NCBI GenBank assembly: GCA_002455915.1
Contig: DKLU01000490.1
Span: forward strand, 1-25,738
Origin: Chryseobacterium sp. UBA6632
GTDB taxonomy: Bacteria > Bacteroidota > Bacteroidia > Flavobacteriales > Weeksellaceae
DNA length: 25,738 bases
Direction: 5' to 3'
This document shows, piece after piece, positions 6,932 through 14,297 of the stretch (position 1 is the stretch's first letter; each line of letters begins with the position of its first letter). Under the pieces are notes generated by a model. It was not told the DNA's origin. It saw nothing but the letters and a program-made list of their open reading frames with translations, and ran no database searches. The translations under genes and the position numbers were made by a program.

Positions 6932-7957
6932 ATGAAAAGATGGTACCTTTATCCTTTTTCCCTCGGTTATCATTTGGTCACGGGTATCCGAAACACAATG
7001 TATGATCTGGGAATATTTAAATCTACGAAATTCAAAACTCCGATAATCTGCGTCGGCAACCTTTCTGTGGGCGGTAGCGGAAAATCGCCAATGGTGATGT
7101 ACCTTGCTCAGTATCTCTCTAAAAATTACAGAACGGGAGTGCTTTCGCGCGGCTACGGAAGACTGACGAAAGGCTACGAAGTCACCAATTACGAGAGTAA
7201 TTACAAGATCGTAGGTGATGAAGCGATGCAGTTATTTGAACGTTTTAAAAACCGTTTTGTCATTGCCGTTTCTGAAGAGAGAGTTCCGGGTGCCAAAAAA
7301 GTAATCAGCGATATGGATCTTGATGTGCTGGTATTGGATGATGCCATGCAACACAGAGCCATCAAGCCGGGATTCAATATTATGATGACCGATTTCAATG
7401 ATCCTTATTTTAAAGATTATCTTCTTCCTGCCGGAGATTTGCGAGAATCCAGAGCAGGTGTAAAAAGAGCGGATATCATTATGGTAAGTAAATGCCCTGA
7501 TGAACTGACGGAGGAAACCAAGCAATATTATATTTCGAGAATAAGACCCGATCGCACCCAAAAAGTATTCTTTTCATCCATCGGATATGACGAAAATGTG
7601 TACGGGAGAGAAAAAATGCATCCCGACAACAACCTGAATTATTACGATATCCTTCTCATCACAGGAATTGCCAACCCGGCACCACTTATTCAGCACTTGT
7701 CTAAATTTTCGCAAAGGGTAAAGCATTTGAAATTCAGAGATCACCATAATTTTTCTGAGGATGATATAAAAAAAATCGTTGCAGAATATAAAAAATTAGG
7801 TGAATACAAATTGATCTTAACTACTGAGAAAGATTATGTTCGTCTAAAATCTTTTGACTATCTTAGAGATATTCTTTACTACTGGCCTATCAATGTCATT
7901 ATTGATAAAAGAGAAGAATTCGATCAAATCATCTTAGATTATGTTAGAAAAAATTAA
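6932..7957 (+). CDS. lpxK: Tetraacyldisaccharide 4'-kinase LpxK
   Basis: LpxK phosphorylates the 4' position of the lipid A disaccharide at the inner membrane, with ATP. The 341-residue protein starts MKRWYLYPFSLGYHLVTGIR, the usual membrane-associated N-terminus. It then has the P-loop VGNLSVGGSGKSP (41-53), the VLSRGYGR motif near 73-80, DDAMQHR near 133-139 and DHHNFSEDD near 270-278. The frame is open 20 codons further upstream to 6872, but that extension would cross the predicted promoter and has no family similarity, so 6932 is preferred. Its last 17 bases overlap the next gene, implying translational coupling. Confidence 0.95.
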   Translation: MKRWYLYPFSLGYHLVTGIRNTMYDLGIFKSTKFKTPIICVGNLSVGGSGKSPMVMYLAQYLSKNYRTGVLSRGYGRLTKGYEVTNYESNYKIVGDEAMQLFERFKNRFVIAVSEERVPGAKKVISDMDLDVLVLDDAMQHRAIKPGFNIMMTDFNDPYFKDYLLPAGDLRESRAGVKRADIIMVSKCPDELTEETKQYYISRIRPDRTQKVFFSSIGYDENVYGREKMHPDNNLNYYDILLITGIANPAPLIQHLSKFSQRVKHLKFRDHHNFSEDDIKKIVAEYKKLGEYKLILTTEKDYVRLKSFDYLRDILYYWPINVIIDKREEFDQIILDYVRKN

Positions 7958-8756
7958 GGAGACTGCAGATTTCATTAAAAGTATTATTCAGGATACACCT
8001 GATTTTGCCATTATTTTAGGTTCCGGATTGGGAAAACTTCAGGATGAAGTAGAAGCCCTTCATGTATTGGAATACAAAGACATTCCTAATTTTCCACAGA
8101 CTACCGTTGTTGGACATGGCGGAAAATTAATCTACGGAATTTTAGAAGGTAAAAAAGTATTGATGATGAGTGGCCGTTTTCATTATTATGAAGGTCATTC
8201 TATGGAAACCGTAACTTTCCCAATACGTGTTTTTAAATTGCTGGGAATTCAAAATCTTATCCTTTCCAACGCTTGTGGCGGGGTAAATCCTGATTACAAT
8301 GTCGCTGATATTGTGATTTTAAAAGATCATATCAATATGATGCCCGAACATCCGCTTCGTGGCAAAAACATTGATGAATTGGGACCTCGCTTCGTAGACA
8401 TGAGCGAACCATATAACAAAAAAATGATTTCTGTGGCTGAAAAAGCAGCTCAGGAAAATAATATCAACATTCATCAGGGAGTTTATGTAGCATTGCAAGG
8501 CCCCACTTTTGAAACTCCTGCAGAATACGGCATGATAAAAGCCATTGGTGGTGATATGGTAGGCATGAGCACTGTTCCCGAAGTCATTGTAGCTAAGCAT
8601 ATGGAAATGGACTGTTTCTGTATTTCCGTGATTACCGATCTGGGCGGTCCTGATATTGCCTTTGCCGTTTCTCATGAAGAAGTTCTGAATGCCGCAAATA
8701 AGGCGATGCCGAATGTAATTGTGGTGGTGAAAGGTTTAGTGAGAACTTACCAATAA
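7941..8756 (+). CDS. Purine nucleoside phosphorylase, trimeric PNP/MTAP family
   Basis: This enzyme cleaves purine nucleosides with phosphate to the base and ribose 1-phosphate (purine salvage, cytoplasm). The 271-residue protein matches the trimeric PNP family: GSGLG at 27-31 (phosphate site), VVGHGGKL near 56-63, SGRFHYYEGH at 77-86, NACGGVNP at 110-117, GPTFETPAE at 187-195 (Glu191, base binding), MVGMSTVPE at 206-214, and SHEEVL with His245. At the base-contacting position that is Asn243 in human PNP the sequence is ITD, with Asp233; this may shift specificity toward 6-aminopurines. It overlaps lpxK by 17 bases and shares its promoter. Confidence 0.94.
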   Translation: MLEKIKETADFIKSIIQDTPDFAIILGSGLGKLQDEVEALHVLEYKDIPNFPQTTVVGHGGKLIYGILEGKKVLMMSGRFHYYEGHSMETVTFPIRVFKLLGIQNLILSNACGGVNPDYNVADIVILKDHINMMPEHPLRGKNIDELGPRFVDMSEPYNKKMISVAEKAAQENNINIHQGVYVALQGPTFETPAEYGMIKAIGGDMVGMSTVPEVIVAKHMEMDCFCISVITDLGGPDIAFAVSHEEVLNAANKAMPNVIVVVKGLVRTYQ

Positions 8757-9071
8757 AATAAATTTAAACTTGACATCTTAATTTTCTTAATTTAAATAAA
8801 CTTTGTTTATTTTCTCTTTTAAACATTAAGGATTTAAGTAATTTACAATGTTTTAAAATTAAGAAATCAATAAATTAATTTGGTTTAAGCCATTTAAGCA
8901 TAAAGTTTTAAAATCTTAATCACTTAATGTTTAATTAATTTTTTTACTTAATCTGCGAAAATTATAGCCATTTATAGAAAAATTCAATCTCTTAAATTTT
9001 TACTAAATAATACGAAAGCAGTTTACAATTGCGTTTCATTGTTTAGATTTGCATAAAATGAAATTGAAAAA
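8757..9071. other. AT-rich intergenic stretch with a 12-bp inverted repeat
   Basis: No gene is supported. The stretch contains a perfect inverted repeat TTAAACATTAAG (8819-8830) and CTTAATGTTTAA (8923-8934), with many CTTAAT/ATTAAG words between. It could fold into a long imperfect hairpin of about 115 bases. At the right end lies the promoter of the thioredoxin-like gene. Confidence 0.6.
9044..9051 (+). promoter_or_regulatory. Predicted -7 promoter element of the thioredoxin-like gene
   Basis: TAGATTTG is a perfect TAnnTTTG match. Transcription would start about 9056-9058, next to an ATG at 9058 that opens a five-codon frame ending on the true start at 9072. Confidence 0.55.
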
Positions 9072-9075
9072 ATGA
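9058..9075 (+). other. Possible five-codon leader ORF overlapping the thioredoxin-like start
   Basis: ATG at 9058 encodes MKLKK and stops at TGA 9073-9075, which overlaps the ATG of the main gene at 9072 in an ATGA junction. Because the predicted transcription start is at or just before 9058, ribosomes might load on this codon and reinitiate. This is inference only. Confidence 0.3.
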
Positions 9076-9587
9076 GAAAGTTACTATTAATTTTAATACT
9101 AAGCATTTTCGGATTAAGCTATGCGCAAGAGGTTCCGAAAGTTTTAAAAACCAGTTTTTCTAAAGAAGCTTTAGCTCAGAAATTGGAAAACAAAGAAGGG
9201 AAAACCGTAACAATACAACAAATTCTTGATCAGCATAAAGGAAAAGTTTTAGTGATCGATTTCTGGGCCGGATGGTGCAGAGATTGTTTAAAAGCGCTTC
9301 CGAAAGCTAAAGAACTGGAAGAAAGTAATAAGAATATTGATTTTGTATTCCTTTCACTAGACCGTTCCAGAGAAGGTTTTGAAAAAAGTCTTGAACGATT
9401 CGAAATGAAAGACAAAGAAAATTATTGGTTTTCAACAGGCTGGAAAAATGATTTCAATAATTATATTAACCTAAACTGGATCCCAAGATATATGGTGATC
9501 GATCAGAAATCGGCGATTGCAAAATATTATGCTATTTCTCCGGAAGATCCTGAAATCCAATCAACAATTGATAAACTACTCAAATAA
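9072..9587 (+). CDS. Exported thioredoxin-like (TlpA/ResA-type) protein with a CRDC site
   Basis: A 171-residue exported thiol-disulfide protein, predicted periplasmic. The signal peptide runs to about residue 18 (LSYAQ). The thioredoxin-fold core begins at KGKVLVIDFWAGWCRDC, placing the redox pair at Cys69 and Cys72, and a cis-Pro loop WIPRY gives Pro138. The dipeptide between the cysteines is Arg-Asp rather than the Gly-Pro of thioredoxin, so the redox potential and partner are uncertain. Likely roles for this class are reduction of apocytochrome c or other periplasmic thiols. It stands alone between two intergenic repeat regions. Confidence 0.88.
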   Translation: MRKLLLILILSIFGLSYAQEVPKVLKTSFSKEALAQKLENKEGKTVTIQQILDQHKGKVLVIDFWAGWCRDCLKALPKAKELEESNKNIDFVFLSLDRSREGFEKSLERFEMKDKENYWFSTGWKNDFNNYINLNWIPRYMVIDQKSAIAKYYAISPEDPEIQSTIDKLLK

Positions 9588-9764
9588 ATCGACATAGGAA
9601 ATTGAGACGTTAAGAAAATAAAATCTGTGAGCGTAAAAAAATTCTACTGTTTGAGCGCGAGAGGAATTTAGAAGTGAAAAACAAAATTTTAATTCGCGCG
9701 AGTTTTAGAATTTTTAGAGAACAGAGTTTATTTTTAGTTGAAATTTCCAAGTCTTGAATTTTTG

Positions 9765-9794
9765 TTTCTTTTGTTTCAAGACAAAAGAAATTAA
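9765..9794. repeat. Palindromic dispersed repeat, copy 1
   Basis: A perfect inverted repeat TTTCTTTTGT (9765-9774), loop TTCAAG, ACAAAAGAAA (9781-9790). The 26 bases 9769-9794 occur again exactly, in reverse orientation, at 17907-17932. Confidence 0.8.
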
Positions 9795-9813
9795 TTTAAA
9801 AAATACTAATCCA

Positions 9814-9821
9814 TATCTTTG
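9814..9821 (+). promoter_or_regulatory. Predicted -7 promoter element of dinB
   Basis: TATCTTTG is a perfect TAnnTTTG match, only 4 bases before the ATG at 9826. It fixes the dinB start downstream of the longer open frame and implies a leaderless or nearly leaderless mRNA. Confidence 0.6.
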
Positions 9822-9825
9822 CGGT

Positions 9826-10920
9826 ATGGATTTTTCTTTTCCCGTTCGCAAAATAATTCACGTTGATATGGACGCATTTTATGCTTCCGTAGAGCAGCAT
9901 GATGATCCTACACTAAAAGGAAAACCTATTGCCGTGGGTGGCGGGCACAGAGGTGTCGTTTCTGCAGCTAGTTATGAAGCCCGAAAATTCGGAGTTCGTT
10001 CTGCGATGCCCAGTAAAACAGCAAAAGAGAAATGTCCGCATTTAATTTTTGTTCCGCCGCGTTTTGCACGGTATAAAGAAATTTCAAAAAAAATCAGGGA
10101 AATTTTTTACGAATATACCGATTTGGTAGAACCACTTTCTTTAGATGAAGCCTATTTGGATGTTACAGAAAACAAAAAAGGAATAGAATCTGCCAATCAG
10201 ATTGCTAAAGAAATTCGTCAGAAAATTTTTGAAGCCACAGGATTAACTGCTTCGGCCGGAATTTCCGTTAATAAATTTTTAGCTAAAGTTGCTTCAGACA
10301 TCAATAAACCAAACGGACAAAAAACCATTCATCCCGACAAGCTTGAAGAATTTCTTGAAGAATTACCCGTTGAAAAATTTTACGGTGTTGGAAAGGTTAC
10401 GGCTAATAAAATGTTTAGCCTAGGAATCTATAAAGGAAAAGATTTAAAGAAAAGATCAATAGAAGATTTGACGAGAATGTTCGGAAAATCTGGTGGCTAT
10501 TATTATAATGTCGTTCGCGGAATTCATAACTCTGAAGTAAAACCTCATCGAATACAGAAAAGTGTCGCGGTGGAAAGAACTTTTTTTGAAGATTTATTTG
10601 ACCAGCAACAGGTAAATGAAAAACTGGAAAGTTTAAGTGAAGAACTTCATACCCGACTGCAAAAAAATAATATTCTCGGAAGAACGTTAACGCTGAAAAT
10701 TAAATATAAAGATTTCTCTCTTTTTACGCGAAGCATTACCAAAGAAGAATATTTTTCGTCTTCTGACCAGTATTTCAAAACCGGAAAAAAACTTTGGGAA
10801 CTCAGACCGTTCGATAAACCTGTTCGTTTGCTGGGTTTATCATTATCTCATCTTAATACGGAAGAAAAAAAACAGGTTTCCGTTCAACTAAAAATTCCGT
10901 TTACAGAATTTGAGGATTGA
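9826..10920 (+). CDS. dinB: DNA polymerase IV (Y-family, DinB)
   Basis: An error-prone translesion polymerase. The 364-residue protein has the Y-family catalytic residues in HVDMDAFYASVEQ (Asp14, and Tyr19 at the steric-gate position) and SLDEAYLDV (Asp107, Glu108). Next come the ASAGISVNKFLAKVASDINKP palm segment, a helix-hairpin-helix thumb (FYGVGKVTANKMFSLGI) and the little-finger domain near 245-350. The frame stays open back to 9754, but those 24 codons overlap the palindromic repeat and lie upstream of the predicted promoter, so the ATG at 9826 is chosen. No LexA-type operator was recognised. No clear sliding-clamp-binding motif was identified at the C-terminus. Confidence 0.95.
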   Translation: MDFSFPVRKIIHVDMDAFYASVEQHDDPTLKGKPIAVGGGHRGVVSAASYEARKFGVRSAMPSKTAKEKCPHLIFVPPRFARYKEISKKIREIFYEYTDLVEPLSLDEAYLDVTENKKGIESANQIAKEIRQKIFEATGLTASAGISVNKFLAKVASDINKPNGQKTIHPDKLEEFLEELPVEKFYGVGKVTANKMFSLGIYKGKDLKKRSIEDLTRMFGKSGGYYYNVVRGIHNSEVKPHRIQKSVAVERTFFEDLFDQQQVNEKLESLSEELHTRLQKNNILGRTLTLKIKYKDFSLFTRSITKEEYFSSSDQYFKTGKKLWELRPFDKPVRLLGLSLSHLNTEEKKQVSVQLKIPFTEFED

Positions 10921-10968
10921 TAATCTCGATTTTTTTCGCTAAATTGTTAGTACCAAATTTTACAATTT

Positions 10969-12447
10969 ATGAATGAAACGATGATTCAGTTCTTCCACTG
11001 GTATTCAGACGGGGCTGGAAAGCTTTGGAAAGAAGCAGCACAAAACGCAGATTATTTATCTGAATTAGGAATCACTTCGGTGTGGTTTCCTCCAGCTTAC
11101 AAAGGCGCAAACGGCGGTCATTCTATTGGCTACGATGCTTATGATCTTTTTGATCTTGGTGAATTTGATCAGAAAGGAACAATTCCCACAAAATACGGAA
11201 CCAAAGACGATTATATTAAAGCGATTAAAGCCTTAAAAGAAAAAAACATTCAGGTGATTGTTGATATTGTTTTAGGACATAAAGGCGGAGGCGATGAACT
11301 GGAAACCTTTAAAGCTGTAAAAGTAGACGAAGAAAATCGTGAGAAAATAATTTCAGACGAGATCGAAATTCAGTCGTATACCAAATTTACATTTCCCGGA
11401 AGAGGAAAAAAATATTCAGATTTTGAATGGAATTTTACTTGTTTCAGCGGCGTAGATTATGCTGAAGGAATGGATTCTCATATTTTCAAGATAAAAAATG
11501 AGTACGGAACAGAATGGGAGGAAATGATTGACGATGAAAAAGGAAACTATGATTACCTGATGTATAATGATGTGGAACATCGTAATCCTTTTGTTCGGGA
11601 AGAGCTGAATAGCTGGGCGAAATGGTATTTTGATGAAACCGATTTCGACGGTGTGCGACTAGATGCGTTAAAACATATTTCTTTTGATTTTTATAAAGAA
11701 TGGCTGACACTGCTACGATCCAATTCCGGAAAAAATATATTTGCTGTTGGTGAATACTGGGCGCCCGGGCAATTAAATTTACTACAAAAATACATTGAAG
11801 CAACCGAAGGATGTATGAGTCTTTTCGACAGCTCGCTTCACAATAATTTTCATACGGCTTCTCATGAAGGAGGTTCTTATGATCTGCGACGGATTTTTGA
11901 TGAAACGCTTACGCAGGCAGATCCGCTTCACTCGGTGAGTCTGGTGGATAACCATGATACTCAGCCTTTACAGGATTTGGAAGCTCCTGTTGAAAAGTGG
12001 TTTAAACCTTTGGCTTATGCACTTATTTTATTGCGAAAAGATGGTTATCCATGTGTATTTTATCCCGATTTATACGGTGCGCATTATGTGGATAAAGACA
12101 GAGAAGGCAATAATCAGGAAATATTTTTGGATAAAGTTGACGGGATTGAAGAACTGCTAAAAGCCAGAAAATATTATGCATATGGTGAAGAAAAAGATTA
12201 TTTTGAAGATGCCAATTGTTTGGGTTGGGTTCGTGAAGGCGATGAAGAACATTCAGGATGTGCCGTTGTTTTAAGCAATAAAGACGCCTATGAGAAACCT
12301 ATGGAAATGGGCGAAAAATATATAGGGCAGGAATTTTATGATTTCCTAGGAAGATTTGAAGAAACAGTGACCATTGATGAAAACGGTTGGGGAAATTTCC
12401 CTGTTCCGGCTGGAAATGTAAGTGTTTGGATACCTAAATCTGAATAA
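10969..12447 (+). CDS. amyA: Cytoplasmic alpha-amylase, GH13 family (AmyA type)
   Basis: An endo-acting alpha-1,4-glucan hydrolase. The 492-residue protein lacks a signal peptide and aligns along its length with E. coli cytoplasmic AmyA: the N-terminal QFFHWY segment, WFPPAYKG near 39-46, and GYDAYDLFDLGEFDQKG at 54-70. The nucleophile is Asp232 (GVRLDALKH), the acid/base Glu262 (VGEYW) and the third carboxylate Asp330 (VDNHDTQ). The C-terminal beta domain ends SVWIPKSE. In conserved region I the usual DVVxNH reads DIVLGH: Gly103 replaces the Asn that normally helps bind the structural calcium. It is monocistronic, with a strong terminator downstream. Its likely role is turnover of intracellular glycogen or maltodextrins. 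Confidence 0.95.
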   Translation: MNETMIQFFHWYSDGAGKLWKEAAQNADYLSELGITSVWFPPAYKGANGGHSIGYDAYDLFDLGEFDQKGTIPTKYGTKDDYIKAIKALKEKNIQVIVDIVLGHKGGGDELETFKAVKVDEENREKIISDEIEIQSYTKFTFPGRGKKYSDFEWNFTCFSGVDYAEGMDSHIFKIKNEYGTEWEEMIDDEKGNYDYLMYNDVEHRNPFVREELNSWAKWYFDETDFDGVRLDALKHISFDFYKEWLTLLRSNSGKNIFAVGEYWAPGQLNLLQKYIEATEGCMSLFDSSLHNNFHTASHEGGSYDLRRIFDETLTQADPLHSVSLVDNHDTQPLQDLEAPVEKWFKPLAYALILLRKDGYPCVFYPDLYGAHYVDKDREGNNQEIFLDKVDGIEELLKARKYYAYGEEKDYFEDANCLGWVREGDEEHSGCAVVLSNKDAYEKPMEMGEKYIGQEFYDFLGRFEETVTIDENGWGNFPVPAGNVSVWIPKSE

Positions 12448-12458
12448 ATTAAAAATAA

Positions 12459-12488
12459 AAAGCATACACATTTGGTTGTGTATGCTTT
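12459..12488 (+). terminator. Terminator of the alpha-amylase gene
   Basis: A 12-bp perfect stem AAAGCATACACA (12459-12470) with TGTGTATGCTTT (12477-12488) and a 6-base loop is followed by a T-rich tail. It also faces the end of the small minus-strand peptide gene at 12506. Confidence 0.85.
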
Positions 12489-12505
12489 ATTTTATTAATT
12501 AATGA

Positions 12506-12667
12506 TTAGCAAAAAATATGTTGACAGCTCCACATATCCATTGCCCATTCGCAGCAATAGCCATCTTCATTATAATTACAACAGTATCGGTCTCGAATGG
12601 CAATTCCGCCTTTTATTGTTTTAAGTTGTTCACGATCGATCTTTCTTAGATTTTGTTTGTTTTTCAT
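12506..12667 (-). CDS. Double-glycine-leader, Cys-rich bacteriocin-like peptide precursor
   Basis: A 53-codon gene. The predicted leader (residues 1-21) is charged, starts MKNKQNLRKI and ends LKTIKGG, the classic double-glycine processing site cut by C39-type peptidase transporters. The predicted 32-residue core has six cysteines at 29, 30, 38, 39, 48 and 53: two CC pairs flanking an acidic YNEDGY turn, plus two single cysteines, the last being the C-terminal residue. The core also has two Trp and several Tyr. Leaders of this shape occur on many small bacteriocin-like peptides in Chryseobacterium. No transporter, peptidase, modification enzyme or immunity gene is adjacent, so function is unknown; secretion and disulfide formation are inferred. 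It is preceded by about 100 AT-rich bases. Confidence 0.8.
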   Translation of the reverse strand: MKNKQNLRKIDREQLKTIKGGIAIRDRYCCNYNEDGYCCEWAMDMWSCQHIFC

Positions 12668-12770
12668 GATTGATATATTTTATGTTTAGTTCTTTTAAAT
12701 ATACATAAAATATCACACAATAATGAATATTATTTCATAAATATCTAATAATATTATATTTAATACAATT

Positions 12771-14150
12771 TCATTTTGTCGAAAAATTTAGTTTTTGAAG
12801 GTTTAAAATTTCCGGGAAATCTGTGTTGGAAATATTGCCTGTTCGCGCAAATTCTGCCCATGCAGCACGAAGTTTTTTCCCGTGTTCATCCACCTTTTCC
12901 AAAGGAATATCTTTCAGTAAATCTGCCGTTTTCCAAGCTTCTTTGTCTGCAAAAACAAGAGGCAAATCAATACAATGAGGTGCACCTAAATAATTAGTTT
13001 TCAGTTCATAATGAATGTTGAATAAATAAATATTTCCTTCGGCTTTTGCATAATTTTCAGCAAATATCTTCGCAGGTTTTTCATAAATTATTTCGGTGGT
13101 TAACCTGATCAGTTTATTTAAAATACTCAAACCCATTCCTTTTCTGAAATATCTGTTCAGTTTTTCCGAAGTTTTTAAATAAAAGGAAGTCTCATCATGA
13201 TTAAATCCTATCAGTACATCATATTTTTTGGCGTTCTGTTTCCACTTTTCTGTCGATTCGTTTTCTGAACATAAAGGAGAAAAACCATACTGAACACCAA
13301 AAGGCATTGCTGCTTTCAAGCCATATTTCATCACCGAAGGAACAAAATTCCTATATTCATCCATCATTTTTAAAACATCATTTTCATCTTTCAAATGCTC
13401 TGTTTTTCTGAGAAATTCTTCAGACATTTTCTGACGTTTATGTCGTAATCCCAACGGAGCACTTTGGATAATTACCCGCTGAAAAAGCCCTTCTACACCA
13501 TCCGAAATCATTAAATGAGCAATGGCATCACCACCGGAAGACTGCCCCAAAAGGATTACATTTCCTGGATCGCCGCCAAAACCATGAATATTATGATGAA
13601 TCCATCTTAAAGCTTCAATAATATCAAATAATCCCAAGTTGGGAATTCTATCCCCGTTGCCTCCCAGAAATCCAAATAATCCCAATCTGAAAGTTACGGT
13701 AACCACAATTATGTTTTGCTCTTTAACCCAAACTGAAGGATTGGAAGTCGGAAGATCTCCACAGCCTATTTCGTGTGATCCACCATGAATCCAGACTACA
13801 ACGGGCAATTTTTCATTTTCATTAATAAACTCCGGACGAAAAACAGAAAGATATTGGGGAGATTCATCAACTTCAAAACTTTCAATATGCGTCGGGCCGA
13901 TCATTCTTTCAACCAACGGACTGATCGTTTGGGGACAAACCGGTGTTTTTTCAGGGAAAATAATTTCTGAAGGAGAATTCTCTATCGGAACAGGCTTTTG
14001 ATAACGCTCCGATCGAGCATAGCGAATGCTTTTAGCTTTAATAATTCCATTTTCCTTTAAGGCTAAAATTTTCCCAAAAGGAGTCTGAAAAGTATGAGTT
14101 CCGAGTTTTTGTTGTGATGTCATAGGATCTAGGCTTTTAACAGTAAACAT
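12771..14150 (-). CDS. Type-B carboxylesterase family protein
   Basis: A 459-residue type-B carboxylesterase (cholinesterase-fold) without a signal peptide. Landmarks: VVVWIHGGS near 117-125 (oxyanion hole), TFRLGLFGFLG near 153-163, the EALRWIHHNIHGFGGDPGN segment at 179-197, and the nucleophile elbow GQSSGG at 202-207 with Ser204 (the usual GESAGG has Glu where this has Gln). A later acidic residue in GFNHDETSFY and His in APHCIDLPLVF complete the likely triad. It acts on an ester of unknown nature. A second ATG at codon 10 is a possible start. The AraC regulator at 14298 is upstream on the same strand. Confidence 0.9.
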   Translation of the reverse strand: MFTVKSLDPMTSQQKLGTHTFQTPFGKILALKENGIIKAKSIRYARSERYQKPVPIENSPSEIIFPEKTPVCPQTISPLVERMIGPTHIESFEVDESPQYLSVFRPEFINENEKLPVVVWIHGGSHEIGCGDLPTSNPSVWVKEQNIIVVTVTFRLGLFGFLGGNGDRIPNLGLFDIIEALRWIHHNIHGFGGDPGNVILLGQSSGGDAIAHLMISDGVEGLFQRVIIQSAPLGLRHKRQKMSEEFLRKTEHLKDENDVLKMMDEYRNFVPSVMKYGLKAAMPFGVQYGFSPLCSENESTEKWKQNAKKYDVLIGFNHDETSFYLKTSEKLNRYFRKGMGLSILNKLIRLTTEIIYEKPAKIFAENYAKAEGNIYLFNIHYELKTNYLGAPHCIDLPLVFADKEAWKTADLLKDIPLEKVDEHGKKLRAAWAEFARTGNISNTDFPEILNLQKLNFSTK

Positions 14151-14204
14151 TTGGCTATAAGCTTATTTCAATCACAATTTACGATTTTTTGTTGAGGGGT
14201 TGAT

Positions 14205-14290
14205 GGTTTTTGGTTGATAGTTGCTGGTTTAAGATTCTATCTGAAAAAGCCATTAACTTCTAGCCTCCCGCTTCTGGCTTCCAGCCTGCG
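14205..14290. repeat. Low-complexity TTG-rich and CTTCTAGCC-like intergenic repeats
   Basis: Between the AraC gene and the carboxylesterase lies a run of GTTGATGG, GGTTGATAG and TTGCTGG words, then CTTCTAGCC, CTTCTGGC and TTCCAGCC words. A related TTGGTTGTTGG run is at 16490-16515. These look like decayed tandem microrepeats; no gene is present. Confidence 0.5.
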
Positions 14291-14297
14291 TAAAAAA

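Larger units (their letters stand above)
9588..9825. other. Intergenic repeat region before dinB
   Basis: No gene is supported. The region contains related words GAGCGCGAG (about 9655) and CGCGCGAG (about 9695), each followed by T/A-rich GAATTT-like sequence, then the palindromic repeat at 9765-9794 (listed separately). The dinB promoter is at the right edge. Confidence 0.5.

Noticed and set aside
9754..9825. Upstream extension of dinB
   Set aside because: It is encoded by the palindromic repeat and spans the predicted promoter; Y-family proteins start close to the HVDMD motif.
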